Counted from the stretch's first letter, positions 47,137 through 57,537 are shown. The stretch: DNA of 64,000 nucleotides from Anianabacter salinae (GCF_019061145.1 NZ_JAHQZS010000001.1:558001-622000); one strand, 5' to 3'. Notes: generated by a model not told the origin, from the letters alone. Made by a program: numbers and translations.

Positions 47137-47156
47137 TTCGCGGCATCCGCCGCGAA
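47137..47156. terminator. hairpin between nadK and prpE
   Basis: An 8-bp perfect stem (47137-47144 with 47149-47156) with an ATCC loop lies between convergent genes. No T-run, so termination is probable but not certain. Confidence 0.5.
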
Positions 47157-47177
47157 GACGCCCCGCCCGCCGTCCCG

Positions 47178-49076
47178 TCACGCCCCCTTGGGATACCCCA
47201 GCGTGCCCACGGCCGCGCGCACCTCGTCCAGAATCGCCGGATCGTCGATGGTCGCTGGCACCTTGAACTCGGCCCCGTCGCAAATCTGCACCATCGTCTT
47301 GCGCAGGATCTTGCCCGAACGGGTCTTGGGCAGCCGGTCGATCACCACGGCCAGCTTGAACGCCGCAACGGGCCCGATCTGATCGCGCACCATCGCCACG
47401 CATTCCTTCGCGATTTCCTCGTGCGGTCGGTTCACGCCCTTGGTCAGGCAGACGAAGCCCATCGGCAACTGCCCCTTCAGCTCATCCGCGACCCCGATCA
47501 CGGCGCATTCGGCGACATCCGGGTGGTTGGCCAGGACTTCCTCCATCGCGCCGGTGGACAGCCGGTGCCCCGCGACGTTGATGACGTCATCGGTGCGCGC
47601 CATGATCCACAGATAGCCGTCCTCGTCCTTCATGCCCGCATCCCCCGTCTCGTAATAGCCGGGGAAGTGGTCGAGATACGCCTTGCGGAACCGGTCTTCG
47701 GCATTCCACAGCGTCGGCAGCGTGCCGGGGGGCAGCGGCAGCTTGACGGCGATGGCGCCCAGCGTGCCGGGCGCGACCTCGTGTCCCGCCTCGTCGAGGA
47801 TCTGCACGTCCCACCCCGGCATCGGCACGGAGGGCGAGCCGATCTTGACCGGCAGCGCCTCGATCCCCATCGGGTTGGCGACGATGGGCCAGCCGGTTTC
47901 GGTCTGCCACCAGTGGTCGATCACCGGCACGCCCATAAGGTCCTGCGCCCATGTGATGGTGTCGGGATCGGCCCGTTCACCTGCGAGATACAGCGCGCGC
48001 AGGCACGAGATGTCGTAGGGCTTGAGGAATTCGCCCTTGGGGTCCTCGCGCTTGATCGCGCGGAAGGCGGTCGGCGCGGTAAAGAAGGACCGCACGTTGT
48101 GTTCCGAGATCACGCGCCAGAACGTGCCTGCGTCGGGCGTGCCGACCGGCTTGCCCTCGAACAGGACGCTGGTGTTGCCCGCGATCAGCGGCGCATAGCA
48201 GATGTAGCTGTGACCTACGACCCAGCCCACATCCGAGGCGGCCCAGAACACCTCGCCCGGATCGACGTTGAAGATGTTTTTCATCGTCCATTGCAAGGCC
48301 ACAAGATGCCCCGCGGTCGGGCGCACGACGCCCTTGGGCTGGCCGGTAGTGCCCGAGGTATAGAGGACGTAGGCGGGGTGATCGCCCGGCACCGGGACGC
48401 AATCGGCATGGGGCGCATCGGCCGCGAAATCGGCCCAGTCGTGGTCGCGGCCTTCGGTCAGGTCCGCCATGCCCTGCGGGCGTTGCAGGATGACGCAGAA
48501 CTCGGGTTTGTGCCGCGCCTGTTCGATGGCGCCGTCCAGAAGCGGTTTGTAGTGGACGACGCGCCCCGGCTCGATCCCGCAAGAGCCTGCGATGATGCAT
48601 TTCGGTGTCGCATCGTCGATCCGGACGGCCAGTTCATGCGCCGCGAAGCCGCCAAAGACGACCGAGTGGATCGCCCCGATGCGAGTCGCGGCGAGCATCG
48701 CCACCACCGCCTCGGGGATCATCGGCATGTAGATGATGACGCGGTCGCCGACGCCGACACCCTGCGCCTGAAGCGCACCGGCAAGCCGCGCAACGCGGTC
48801 CTGAAGATCGGAATAGGTGATCGTCGCCTTGGTGTCCGTCACCGGGCTGTCGTAGATCAGCGCCGCCTGATCGCCGCGCCCGGCTTTGACGTGGCGGTCG
48901 ACTGCATTCCAGCAGGTGTTGACCTTGGCATCGACGAACCATTCATAAAGCGGCGCGTTCTTGTCGAACAGCGCGCGGGACGGAGGCTCTACCCAGTCGA
49001 TCACCTGCGCCTGTTCCATCCAGAACCCCTCGGGGTCGGATTTCCACGCTTCATAGACCTCGGCATACGTCGCCAT
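47178..49076 (-). CDS. prpE: propionyl-CoA synthetase
   Basis: 632 aa AMP-forming acyl-CoA synthetase, length typical of PrpE. The ATP motif [19 protein letters not shown], and the catalytic-lysine motif [11 protein letters not shown] near the C-terminus are present. It resembles PrpE more than acetyl-CoA synthetase, notably in the N-terminal [12 protein letters not shown] and the [17 protein letters not shown] stretch. TTTGCAAA elements upstream suggest control by the acyl-CoA regulator PccR/ScfR. Its product feeds the methylmalonyl-CoA route served by meaB. Confidence 0.93.
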   Translation of the reverse strand: MATYAEVYEAWKSDPEGFWMEQAQVIDWVEPPSRALFDKNAPLYEWFVDAKVNTCWNAVDRHVKAGRGDQAALIYDSPVTDTKATITYSDLQDRVARLAGALQAQGVGVGDRVIIYMPMIPEAVVAMLAATRIGAIHSVVFGGFAAHELAVRIDDATPKCIIAGSCGIEPGRVVHYKPLLDGAIEQARHKPEFCVILQRPQGMADLTEGRDHDWADFAADAPHADCVPVPGDHPAYVLYTSGTTGQPKGVVRPTAGHLVALQWTMKNIFNVDPGEVFWAASDVGWVVGHSYICYAPLIAGNTSVLFEGKPVGTPDAGTFWRVISEHNVRSFFTAPTAFRAIKREDPKGEFLKPYDISCLRALYLAGERADPDTITWAQDLMGVPVIDHWWQTETGWPIVANPMGIEALPVKIGSPSVPMPGWDVQILDEAGHEVAPGTLGAIAVKLPLPPGTLPTLWNAEDRFRKAYLDHFPGYYETGDAGMKDEDGYLWIMARTDDVINVAGHRLSTGAMEEVLANHPDVAECAVIGVADELKGQLPMGFVCLTKGVNRPHEEIAKECVAMVRDQIGPVAAFKLAVVIDRLPKTRSGKILRKTMVQICDGAEFKVPATIDDPAILDEVRAAVGTLGYPKGA

Positions 49077-49175
49077 GACCGCTCTCCTCCTCCGTCGTGA
49101 CGGGTCAGGTGTAAGGCCCCGCTTGGCGGCGCGGCAAGCGTGTTAGCGCCGCACCCGGGCGCACCGGGCGCGAAA

Positions 49176-49264
49176 TTTGCAGAATTCGGTGCCCGCTGTG
49201 CGGCTAGCTTTGCAAAGTCGGACACGCTTTGCCGCGCGCGCACCTGGCATGGGCCGTTTGCAAA
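49176..49264 (-). promoter_or_regulatory. cluster of TTTGCAAA-type sites upstream of prpE
   Basis: Two perfect TTTGCAAA palindromes (49209-49216 and 49257-49264), one near match TTTGCAGA (49176-49183) and a half-site TTTGC (49228-49232) lie 100-190 bases upstream of the prpE start. This octamer, in pairs, is the recognition element reported for PccR, the propionyl-CoA-responsive ScfR regulator of Rhodobacter. The spacing here is not the canonical tandem, so binding is a hypothesis. Confidence 0.5.
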
Positions 49265-49284
49265 CCCGCTGTCGCGCCCAGCCC

Positions 49285-51570
49285 TCAGCCGTAATGTGCC
49301 ACCGGCGTTCCGGCGAGGGCGGAGGTGTTCAGCAGCCCGCGCGCGGTGATCGACGGGGTCACGATATGGGCGCGGTTGCCCATGCCCATCAGGATCGGCC
49401 CGACCTCGAGACCGCGCGCCTTCATCTTGAGGATGTTGCGCACACCGGACGCGGCATCGGTCGAGGCGAAGACCAGCACGTTCGCGGGCCCCTGCAGACG
49501 CGCGTTCGGGAAGATGCGCGCGCGCAGTTCGGGGTCAAGCGCGGCATCGGCGTGCATCTCGCCCTCGTATGCGAAATCGCGGGGTGCGGCATCGAGCAGG
49601 TCGATCGCGGCCCGCATCCTGCGCCCGGAATCGATGTCGAGGTTGCCGAACTGCGAATGCGAGCACAGCGCGATGTTCGGGGAAAGGCCAAAGCGCCGGA
49701 CGTGCCGTGCCGCGCCGATCACGGTTTCGGCGATCTCGGCGGGTGTCGGTTCGGGGTTCACCTGGGTGTCGGCGACGAACAGCGGCCCGTCTTCGAGGAT
49801 GATTAGCGACAGGGCGCCCACGGGGTGCAACCCGTCGGTGGCGAGCACCTGGCTGACGTAGTTCAGGTGCCACAGATATTGTCCGAAGGTGCCGCAGATC
49901 AGGCTGTCGGCCTCGCCGCGATGCACCATCACCGCGCCGATGGCGGTGGTGTTGGTGCGCATGATCGCGCGCGCCAGATCGGGGGTCACGCCGCGCCGTT
50001 CCATCAGCCCGTGGTAGGTCGTCCAGTAGTCGCGGTAGCGCGGGTCGTTCTCTGGGTTCACCAGCTCGAAATCGGTGCCGGGGCGGATCGCGAGGCCGGC
50101 GCGCTCGGCGCGGGCCTCGATCACCTCGGGGCGGCCGATCAGGATCGGCACATCGGTGGTTTCCTCGATCATCGCGTTTGCGGCGCGCAGGACGCGTTCA
50201 TCTTCGCCTTCGGTAAAGACGATGCGGCGGTTCGCGGTGGCGGCGGCCTCGAACACCGGGCGCATGATGAGGGCAGAGCGGAACACCGAGCCGTCGAGCT
50301 GCTTCTTGTAAGCGTCCAGATCGTCGATCTGGCGGGTCGCGACGCCGGTGTCCATCGCAGCGCGCGCCACGGCGCTGGCGACGACGCCCATCAGGCGCGG
50401 ATCGAACGGCTTGGGGATCAGGTAGTCGCGCCCGAACGTCAGCTGCTCCCCCTGGTAGGCGGCGGCGGCCTCGGCGCTGGTGGTGGCGCGGGCCAGCGCG
50501 GCGATCCCCTCGATGCAGGCGATCTTCATCTCGTCGTTGATCGTCGTCGCACCGACGTCCAGCGCACCGCGAAAGATGAACGGAAAGCACAGCACGTTGT
50601 TGACCTGGTTCGGGTAGTCGCTGCGCCCGGTGGCGATGATCGCGTCGGGGGCCACGGCGCGCGCGGCATCGGGCATGATCTCGGGCGTGGGGTTGGCCAG
50701 CGCAAAGATGATCGGGCGCTCGGCCATGCGCGCGACCATGTCCGGGGTCATGACGTTCGGGCCGGAGAGGCCAAGGAACAGGTCGGCGCCGTCGATCACA
50801 TCGGCCAGCGTGCGCGGACCGCCCGGCTGGGCATAGGCAGCCTTCTGCTCGGGCATATCCTCGGCGCGGCCCTCGTGGACCAGCCCGTGCAGATCGCACA
50901 GCCATACGTTCTTTCGCTGGACCCCAAGTTTCAGCAGCATGTCGAGGCAGGCGATGCCGGCGGCGCCGCCGCCCGTGGACACGATCTTGATATCGGCAAA
51001 GGCCTTGCCCGCGACACGCATGGCGTTCGTTGCGGCGGCGCCTACGACGATGGCGGTGCCGTGCTGGTCGTCGTGGAAGACGGGTATGTTCATCCGCTCG
51101 CGGCAGATCCGTTCGACGATGAAGCAATCGGGCGACTTGATGTCTTCAAGGTTGATCGCGCCGAACGTCGGCTCCAGCGCGCAGACGATGTCGGCGAGCT
51201 TTTCAGGGTCGGATTCGTCCAGTTCGATGTCAAAGCAGTCGATGTTGGCGAACTTCTTGAACAGGACCGCCTTGCCTTCCATCACCGGCTTGGACGCCAG
51301 TGCGCCGATGTTGCCAAGACCGAGCACCGCAGTGCCATTGGTGACGACGCCGACAAGATTGCCGCGCGTGGTGTAGCGCCGGGCGTTCTGCGGATCGTCC
51401 TTGATTTCAAGGCAGGCCTCGGCGACGCCGGGCGAATAGGCCAGCGCAAGGTCGCGGCCGTTCGCAAGCGGCTTGGTCGCCTGGATCTCCAGTTTGCCGG
51501 GCCTTGGGAATTCGTGATACCGCAGCGCCGTGTCGCGGAATGCGTCCTGCCTGAGATCGTTCGAGTTCAT
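49285..51570 (-). CDS. maeB: NADP-dependent malic enzyme with phosphotransacetylase domain
   Basis: 761 aa, the usual MaeB fusion. The N-terminal malic enzyme part (1 to about 430) has the tyrosine-containing ALAYSPGVAEAC, VFHDDQHGTAIV and the NAD(P) loop STGGGAAGIACLDML. The C-terminal part (about 435-761) is phosphotransacetylase-like (RIVFTEGEDERVLRAA); in these fusions it acts mainly in regulation. Makes pyruvate and NADPH from malate, which suits growth on C2/C3 acids. Confidence 0.96.
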   Translation of the reverse strand: MNSNDLRQDAFRDTALRYHEFPRPGKLEIQATKPLANGRDLALAYSPGVAEACLEIKDDPQNARRYTTRGNLVGVVTNGTAVLGLGNIGALASKPVMEGKAVLFKKFANIDCFDIELDESDPEKLADIVCALEPTFGAINLEDIKSPDCFIVERICRERMNIPVFHDDQHGTAIVVGAAATNAMRVAGKAFADIKIVSTGGGAAGIACLDMLLKLGVQRKNVWLCDLHGLVHEGRAEDMPEQKAAYAQPGGPRTLADVIDGADLFLGLSGPNVMTPDMVARMAERPIIFALANPTPEIMPDAARAVAPDAIIATGRSDYPNQVNNVLCFPFIFRGALDVGATTINDEMKIACIEGIAALARATTSAEAAAAYQGEQLTFGRDYLIPKPFDPRLMGVVASAVARAAMDTGVATRQIDDLDAYKKQLDGSVFRSALIMRPVFEAAATANRRIVFTEGEDERVLRAANAMIEETTDVPILIGRPEVIEARAERAGLAIRPGTDFELVNPENDPRYRDYWTTYHGLMERRGVTPDLARAIMRTNTTAIGAVMVHRGEADSLICGTFGQYLWHLNYVSQVLATDGLHPVGALSLIILEDGPLFVADTQVNPEPTPAEIAETVIGAARHVRRFGLSPNIALCSHSQFGNLDIDSGRRMRAAIDLLDAAPRDFAYEGEMHADAALDPELRARIFPNARLQGPANVLVFASTDAASGVRNILKMKARGLEVGPILMGMGNRAHIVTPSITARGLLNTSALAGTPVAHYG

Positions 51571-51762
51571 GGTTCCGCCCGATAGTTTAACGTTGAACGA
51601 CTATCCCGCGCCCTGCGGGTCGCTGCAATCCCCATGCACATCGCCGATCTTGCCGGTCAAGCGTAAACGGGACGCGACGGGACACCTTGCCTTGCGCGCT
51701 GTTGCGAGACAGGCTTGACCGACTGGCCCTGAATGCTGGCCCTGGATGAAGGAACGCCTGCG

Positions 51763-52155
51763 ATGTCATTGACGGAAGCCGCCCGCGCGGTGCGGGACCG
51801 CGCCTATGCGCCGTATTCCAACTTCAAGGTCGGCGCGGCGATCCTGGGCGCCAACGGCAAGGTCTATGTCGGCTGCAACGTCGAGAATGTCGCCTATCCC
51901 GAAGGCACCTGCGCCGAAGCGGGGGCGATCGCGGCGATGATCGCCGATGGCGAGACGGTGATCGCAGAGGTCGCGGTGATCGCCGACAGCCCCGATCCTG
52001 TGCCGCCCTGCGGCGGCTGCCGCCAGAAGCTGGCGGAATTCGCCGGGCCGTTGGCACAGATCACCATGGCCACCACCGACGGCGCCGAGACGCGCGCCGC
52101 CATCGCCGACCTGATCCCCGGCGTGTTCGTGCGCGCGCACATGGACAAGGGCTGA
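51763..52155 (+). CDS. cdd: cytidine deaminase
   Basis: 130 aa, tetrameric class. Zinc ligands are Cys50, Cys83 and Cys86 (TCAEAG, PCGGCRQ), and Glu52 is the proton shuttle. ATG 51763 is used; an in-frame ATG 51733 adds ten residues. First gene of the cdd-deoA-deoB-add-upp salvage operon. Converts cytidine and deoxycytidine to uridine forms. Confidence 0.95.
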   Translation: MSLTEAARAVRDRAYAPYSNFKVGAAILGANGKVYVGCNVENVAYPEGTCAEAGAIAAMIADGETVIAEVAVIADSPDPVPPCGGCRQKLAEFAGPLAQITMATTDGAETRAAIADLIPGVFVRAHMDKG

Positions 52156-52157
52156 CC

Positions 52158-53465
52158 TTGGACGCCCGGACGGTCCTGTCGGCCCTGCGCGCGGGCAAGG
52201 CGCTGACCGCAGACCAGATCGGCTGGTTCGCGCGCGGGCTGGCGGATGGCGGCGTGACGGATGAACAGGCCGGGGCCTTTGCCATGGGCGTGTGCACGCG
52301 CGGCCTGCGGCCCGAGGCGCGGGTCGCCCTGACGCTGGCGATGCGCGACAGCGGGCAGGTGCTGCGCTGGGATATGCCGGGGCCGGTGATCGACAAGCAT
52401 TCCACCGGAGGCATCGGCGATTGCGTGTCGCTGCTGCTGGCGCCTGCGCTGGCGGCGCTGGGCACCTATGTTCCGATGATCTCGGGGCGCGGGCTTGGTC
52501 ATACCGGCGGCACGCTGGACAAGCTGGAATCGATCCCGGGGCTGAAGGTCGAGGCGGACGAGGCGCGGTTTCGCCGGATCGTGGAGCAGGCGGGCTGCGC
52601 CATCGTCGCCGCCAGTGCCGACATCGCGCCCGCCGACAAGCGCCTCTACGCGGTGCGCGACGTGACCGGGACGGTCGACAGCCTCGATCTCATCACAGCG
52701 TCGATCCTGTCCAAGAAGCTGGCGGCGGGGCTCGAGGCGCTGGTGCTGGACGTCAAGCTGGGATCGGGCGCCTTCATGCAGACGATGGACGACGCCGTGG
52801 CATTGGCCGAGGCGCTGGTCTCGACCGCGAACGGGGCAGGGTGCCGGACATCGGCGCTCATCACCGACATGAACCAGCCGGTCGCACCGTCAGCGGGCAA
52901 CGCGCTTGAGGTGATGGAGGTGATGCAGGCGCTGACCGAGGGCGATCCGGCCTCGGCGCTGTGCGATCTGACCGCGGATCTGGGGGGAGAGTTGTTGCGG
53001 CTTGCGGGCATGGCGGACGACCGGCGCGAAGGCGCGGCGCTGATCCTGCAGACCATCGCCAGCGGCGCTGCCGCCGAACGCTTTGGCAAGATGGTGTCCG
53101 AGATGGGCGGCCCTGCCGATTTCGTGGACCGCTGGCGCGACCGCCTGCCGGGCGCGCGCGTGCAGGTGGCCATCGCGGCGACGCGGCGCGGCTATGTCAC
53201 CGCCATCGACGGGCGCGCGTTGGGCGAGGCGGTGGTGCGGCTGGGCGGGGGGCGGCTGCGCCCCGGCGACCGCATCGATCCTTCTGTCGGGCTGTCGTCC
53301 ATCGTCGGGCTGGGCGACGAGGTTGCGCCCGGCGATCTGCTCGCGATGGTCCACGCGGCAAGCGAACAGGATGCAGAGGCGGCGGCGGATGCGGTGGCAT
53401 ACGCGATCATCCTTGGCGATACGCTGCCCGACCTGCCGCCGATCACCTACCGGAGCGTCTGCTGA
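52158..53465 (+). CDS. deoA: thymidine phosphorylase
   Basis: 435 aa. Cleaves thymidine or deoxyuridine to base and deoxyribose-1-phosphate. The signature SGRGLGHTGGTLDKLESI is complete, with KHSTGGIGD as the phosphate loop and the C-terminal PYNP domain. Start is TTG 52158, two bases after the cdd stop; the stop overlaps the deoB start (TGATG). Confidence 0.96.
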   Translation: MDARTVLSALRAGKALTADQIGWFARGLADGGVTDEQAGAFAMGVCTRGLRPEARVALTLAMRDSGQVLRWDMPGPVIDKHSTGGIGDCVSLLLAPALAALGTYVPMISGRGLGHTGGTLDKLESIPGLKVEADEARFRRIVEQAGCAIVAASADIAPADKRLYAVRDVTGTVDSLDLITASILSKKLAAGLEALVLDVKLGSGAFMQTMDDAVALAEALVSTANGAGCRTSALITDMNQPVAPSAGNALEVMEVMQALTEGDPASALCDLTADLGGELLRLAGMADDRREGAALILQTIASGAAAERFGKMVSEMGGPADFVDRWRDRLPGARVQVAIAATRRGYVTAIDGRALGEAVVRLGGGRLRPGDRIDPSVGLSSIVGLGDEVAPGDLLAMVHAASEQDAEAAADAVAYAIILGDTLPDLPPITYRSVC

Positions 53466-54661
53466 TGGCCCGCGCGTTTCTGATCGTGCTCGACAGCGCC
53501 GGGTGCGGCGGCGCGCCCGATGCAGAGGCTTTCGGCGACGCGGGCGCGAACACGCTGGCGCATATCGCGCAGGCTTGTGCGCGGGGCGACGCGGAACAGG
53601 GGCGCAGCGGTCCGCTCCACCTGCCCAACATGGACGGCATGGGGCTGGGGGCGGCGATCCGGCTGGCCTCGGGGGATGCGACGCCGGGGCTGGATGCCGT
53701 GCCGCGGGGCGCTTGGGCGGCGGCGACCGAGTTGTCGCAAGGCAAGGACACGCCATCGGGGCACTGGGAACTGGCGGGGGTGCCGGTGCCGTGGGACTGG
53801 CACTATTTCCCGCAGGCGACCCCGGCCTTTCCCGCCGATCTGGTGGCAGAGGTCTGCACGGCAGCAGGCACCGACAACATCCTTGGCAACTGCCACGCCT
53901 CGGGCACGGTCATCATCAACGATCTGGGGGACGAGCATATCCGCAGCGGTTGGCCGATCTGCTACACTTCCGCCGACAGCGTGTTCCAGATCGCGGCGCA
54001 TGAGGACAGCTTCGGGCTGGATCGCTTGTATGCGCTGTGCAGGGCGCTGGCGCCGACGCTGCACGAGATGAAGGTCGGGCGGGTGATCGCGCGGCCCTTT
54101 GTCGGCTGTCCCGAAGGCGGGTTTACCCGCACTGCCAACCGCAAGGACTTTGCCATCGCGCCGCCAAGCCCCACGCTCTGCGACTGGGTGCAAGCGGCAC
54201 AAGGTTCGGTTCATGCAATCGGAAAGATCGGTGACATCTTCTCGATGCGGGGAATCGACGACGTGACGAAGGGCGACGATGCCGCCCTTTTCCAACATCT
54301 GGTGGACGCGGCAGGCCGCGCGGCGCCGGGCAGCTTGACCTTTGCCAACTTCGTTGAGTTCGACAGCCTGTATGGCCACCGCCGCGACGTGTCCGGTTAT
54401 GCCCGCGCGCTTGAATGGTTCGATCAATCGCTGCCGCGTTTCCTCGGGCGCCTGCGCCCCGGCGATCTGGCGATCCTGACCGCTGACCACGGCAACGATC
54501 CCACATGGCGCGGCACCGACCACACCCGCGAGCGGGTGCCGGTGCTTGTGCACGGGGCCGACTTGGGCGAGGTAGGTCTGATAAATTTCGCCGACGTGGC
54601 CGCGACGCTTGCTCACCACCTTGGCCTTTCCGAACGAGGAGCCGGACGGAGTTTCCTATGA
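53465..54661 (+). CDS. deoB: phosphopentomutase
   Basis: 398 aa. Interconverts ribose or deoxyribose 1- and 5-phosphates. Alkaline-phosphatase-fold metal motifs are visible: FLIVLDSAGCGG (Asp10), TPSGHWE with the phospho-acceptor Thr, and TADHGNDPTWRGTDHTRE near the C-terminus. Its start and stop each overlap its neighbours (deoA by one base, add by four). Confidence 0.96.
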   Translation: MARAFLIVLDSAGCGGAPDAEAFGDAGANTLAHIAQACARGDAEQGRSGPLHLPNMDGMGLGAAIRLASGDATPGLDAVPRGAWAAATELSQGKDTPSGHWELAGVPVPWDWHYFPQATPAFPADLVAEVCTAAGTDNILGNCHASGTVIINDLGDEHIRSGWPICYTSADSVFQIAAHEDSFGLDRLYALCRALAPTLHEMKVGRVIARPFVGCPEGGFTRTANRKDFAIAPPSPTLCDWVQAAQGSVHAIGKIGDIFSMRGIDDVTKGDDAALFQHLVDAAGRAAPGSLTFANFVEFDSLYGHRRDVSGYARALEWFDQSLPRFLGRLRPGDLAILTADHGNDPTWRGTDHTRERVPVLVHGADLGEVGLINFADVAATLAHHLGLSERGAGRSFL

Positions 54662-55647
54662 GCCACCGCGCAACGCCCAAGGTCGAACTGCACCTGCACC
54701 TCGAAGGTGCCGCCCCGCCGCGCCTGATCGCCGACATGGCCAAGGAGAGGGGCATCAACCTCAACGGCGTCTTCGCCGAGGACGGCAGCTATGCCTACCG
54801 CGACTTCTGGCACTTTCTCGAGGTCTACGAGGCCGCTACCAGCGTTCTGACCAGCCCCGAGGATTACCAGCGCCTGACCCGCGCCGTCTTGGCCGAAAGC
54901 GCCGCGCAGGGCGTGATCTACACCGAGGCGTTCCTGTCGCCCGATTTCTGCGGTGGCCGCGATGTGGGCGCGTGGAAGGAATACCTGCATGCCATCCGCG
55001 AGGCGGCCGAGGCGGCAGAGCGGCAGGACGGCATCACGATGCGCGGCATCGTCACCTGCATCCGCCATTTCGGCCCGGACAAGGCCAGGGAAACCGCGCG
55101 CTGCGCCGCCGAGACGATGGGCGATTTCCTGACCGGGTTCGGCATCGCGGGAGACGAGAAATCGGGGCAGGCCCGCGACTTCGACTACGCCTTCGACATG
55201 GCGCGCGAGGCGGGGCTGCGGCTGACCGCCCATGCGGGCGAATGGCGCGGCCCCAAGGGCATCGTCGCGACGCTGGATCATCTGAAACCGGAGCGGCTGG
55301 GCCACGGCGTGCGCGCCATCGAGGATCCCGAACTGGTCGACCGCATCGCCGCCGAGGGCATCGTTCTAGAGGTGTGCCCGGGGTCGAACGTGACGCTGGG
55401 CGTCTATCCCGACTGGCAGCGGCATCCGGTCCAGCTTTTGCGCGAGGCGGGGGTGAAGGTGACCGTATCGACCGACGATCCGCCGTTCTTCCACACCACG
55501 ATGACCCGGGAATTCGACATGCTGGCTGACACCTTCGGCTGGGAGGATGCCGATTTCCTCGACCTCAACCGCACTGCGATGAACGCCGCCTTCTGCGACG
55601 AGACCACGCGCGCCGCCAAGCTGAAAATCCTGGAAGGGGCCGCCTGA
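54658..55647 (+). CDS. add: adenosine deaminase
   Basis: 329 aa. Metal ligands and catalytic residues are readable: HLHLEG (first His pair), HAGEW (His and Glu), HGVRAIED, and STDDPPFF with the metal Asp. Start ATG 54658 overlaps the deoB stop (ATGA). Some relatives are adenine deaminases, but the overall pattern and length favour adenosine. Confidence 0.92.
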   Translation: MSHRATPKVELHLHLEGAAPPRLIADMAKERGINLNGVFAEDGSYAYRDFWHFLEVYEAATSVLTSPEDYQRLTRAVLAESAAQGVIYTEAFLSPDFCGGRDVGAWKEYLHAIREAAEAAERQDGITMRGIVTCIRHFGPDKARETARCAAETMGDFLTGFGIAGDEKSGQARDFDYAFDMAREAGLRLTAHAGEWRGPKGIVATLDHLKPERLGHGVRAIEDPELVDRIAAEGIVLEVCPGSNVTLGVYPDWQRHPVQLLREAGVKVTVSTDDPPFFHTTMTREFDMLADTFGWEDADFLDLNRTAMNAAFCDETTRAAKLKILEGAA

Positions 55648-55648
55648 C

Positions 55649-56281
55649 ATGACCGATCACCTGACCGTCGTCACGCACCCGCTGGTCCAGCACAAGCTGA
55701 CCATCATGCGGGACAAGGACACGCCAACGGCCGTCTTCCGCCAGCTTCTGCGCGAGATCAGCCAGCTGCTCGCCTACGAAATCACGCGCGAGTTGCGGAT
55801 GACGACCAAGCGGATCGAGACCCCGCTGGAGCCGATGGACGCGCCCACGCTCGACGGCAAGAAGCTGGCGCTGATCTCGATCCTGCGGGCGGGCAACGGC
55901 TTGCTGGACGGAGTGCTGGAACTGATCCCCTCCGCGCGGGTCGGCTTTGTCGGCCTCTACCGCGACGAGGAGACGCTGCAACCCGTGCAGTATTACTTCA
56001 AGGTGCCCGAGGGGCTGAACGACCGGCTGGTGATCGCGGTCGATCCGATGCTCGCCACCGGTAACTCCTCTGCCGCCGCCGTGGACTTGCTGAAAGGGGC
56101 GGGCGCGACGGATATCCGGTTCCTGTGCCTTCTGGCCGCACCCGAGGGCGTCGCGCGGATGAAAGAGGCGCATCCCGATGTGCCCATCGTCACCGCAGCC
56201 CTCGACAGTCATCTGAATGAAAAGGGTTATATCGTGCCCGGCCTTGGCGATGCAGGCGACCGGATGTTCGGCACGAAATAG
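55649..56281 (+). CDS. upp: uracil phosphoribosyltransferase
   Basis: 210 aa, standard length. Makes UMP from uracil and PRPP. The PRPP loop is [17 protein letters not shown], and the C-terminal uracil-binding segment [17 protein letters not shown] is intact. Last gene of the salvage operon, one base after the add stop. Confidence 0.97.
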   Translation: MTDHLTVVTHPLVQHKLTIMRDKDTPTAVFRQLLREISQLLAYEITRELRMTTKRIETPLEPMDAPTLDGKKLALISILRAGNGLLDGVLELIPSARVGFVGLYRDEETLQPVQYYFKVPEGLNDRLVIAVDPMLATGNSSAAAVDLLKGAGATDIRFLCLLAAPEGVARMKEAHPDVPIVTAALDSHLNEKGYIVPGLGDAGDRMFGTK

Positions 56282-56357
56282 TCCGCCGCTCGGGCCGCCC
56301 CTTTACGGATAGGGGGGGATCGGGCACACTCACACCAGATTTTGTGTGGGGGCACAT

Positions 56358-57290
56358 ATGACGATTCTCTTGCGCCGCGTTTTCCTTGCCGCCGCCCTGT
56401 CCGCTGTCACTGCCTTGCCGGTGGCAGCGCAGAACCGTTCGATAGATCAGGCCGACACCCCGGCCGAATTGCCGCCGTCCAGCTTTGACGGGCGCCAGTA
56501 TGTCGACAGCCGCGGTTGCGTCTATATCCGCGCCGGGTTCGACGGCAACGTCACCTGGGTGCCGCGCGTCACGCGCGGTCGGCAAGTGGTGTGCGGCTTC
56601 CAGCCGACATTCCCGAACGGGACGACGACCGCGCAGGCTCCGCGCCAGACCGCACCGGCCCAGCAGCCCCGCGTGGTGCAGGCGCCGCCGCCCGCCGCCC
56701 AGCCGCGAGGCGTGGCGCCGTCCTCGGGTCAGAATTATGTCTCCCTGCCGCCGCCCCAGCCGACCGGCCCGGCGCCGCAGCAGCCGACCTATGCCCCCGC
56801 ACCCCGGCAAACCGGTGGCGGCAGCGGGGCGTGCCCCAACGTGGCCGGGATCTCTGGTCAGTACCTGCAACGCAACGGGCGCTATGCCGTGCGCTGTGGT
56901 CCGCAGGCCGAAGACCCCTATTCCGGGCGGGCGGGGGCGCAGCTTCGGGTGCCCGATGCCAGCGCCGTGCAGGTCCCGAACGGCTACAAGGCCGCATGGA
57001 CCGACGATCGGCTGAACCCCAATCGCGGCGTCCAGACGCTGACCGGCAATGCGCAGATGACTCTGGTCTGGACCCAGGAGGTGCCGCGCCGCCTTGTAGA
57101 GCGGGGGACGGGGCGCGATTTCACCGCGCTTTACGCCAACATGCGGCCCACCGGCGCGCAGAAGGTGCCCGGTCAGCGCGTCACCATCGTGACGCCGAAC
57201 GGCAACCGCAGCTATGTCATCGTCGCCAATCGCGCCGACGCAGCGCCCGGGTCCAATGTGCGGTACTCAACCAAGAACATCGGCCAGTAA
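56358..57290 (+). CDS. secreted Pro-rich protein, unknown function
   Basis: 310 aa from ATG 56358, preceded by a G-rich ribosome binding site (GTG 56346 is an alternative). Signal peptide ends LPVAAQ. Residues about 30-90 contain two cysteines (RGCVYIRAGFDGNVTWVPR, VVCGF) in a motif common to a Rhodobacterales family often annotated as SPOR proteins. A long Pro/Gln-rich linker (about 95-160) leads to a second Cys pair and a basic C-terminal domain. I see no convincing SPOR repeat, so the envelope location is inferred from the signal peptide only. Confidence 0.78.
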   Translation: MTILLRRVFLAAALSAVTALPVAAQNRSIDQADTPAELPPSSFDGRQYVDSRGCVYIRAGFDGNVTWVPRVTRGRQVVCGFQPTFPNGTTTAQAPRQTAPAQQPRVVQAPPPAAQPRGVAPSSGQNYVSLPPPQPTGPAPQQPTYAPAPRQTGGGSGACPNVAGISGQYLQRNGRYAVRCGPQAEDPYSGRAGAQLRVPDASAVQVPNGYKAAWTDDRLNPNRGVQTLTGNAQMTLVWTQEVPRRLVERGTGRDFTALYANMRPTGAQKVPGQRVTIVTPNGNRSYVIVANRADAAPGSNVRYSTKNIGQ

Positions 57291-57504
57291 CCGCCTGTCA
57301 GACAGCGTTCCGGCAAGGTCCCGCGCGTGTGATGCAGCGTGACTTGCCAGACCGACCAGAACGCGTATGACAGAGCTGTGACGCCCGCCGCGCCCGGGCC
57401 ACACGAGTTTCAGTGAATTTGGCGAAGCGATCCGCCATCCCCCGCGTCGGGCTTTCGGGAGCTTGCCCGCGCAATTCCACCTTAACAGCAAAAAGCCTCC
57501 GGAG

Positions 57505-57531
57505 AGGCCTCGCCGAAAGGCGGGGCCTTTT
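57505..57531 (+). terminator. rho-independent terminator
   Basis: A 10-bp stem (57505-57514 with 57519-57528) closed by a GAAA tetraloop and followed by TTT. It lies about 215 bases after the secreted-protein gene and just before the stop of the convergent gene at 57538. The 57291-57500 stretch holds no gene that I recognise. Confidence 0.8.
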
Positions 57532-57537
57532 CCCGTA

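Noticed and set aside
46142-47146. A very long open frame extending glyA upstream to 766 codons
   Set aside because: It runs antisense through nadK, is Arg/His/Gly-rich and lacks SHMT homology; the enzyme begins normally at 46141.
47112-49100. A 662-codon plus-strand frame
   Set aside because: Antisense shadow of prpE; composition is His/Arg/Asp-rich and no domain is visible.
56358-57290. SPOR-domain assignment for the secreted Pro-rich protein
   Set aside because: The N-terminal Cys motif resembles family members annotated as SPOR proteins, but I find no RNP-fold SPOR repeat at the C-terminus.
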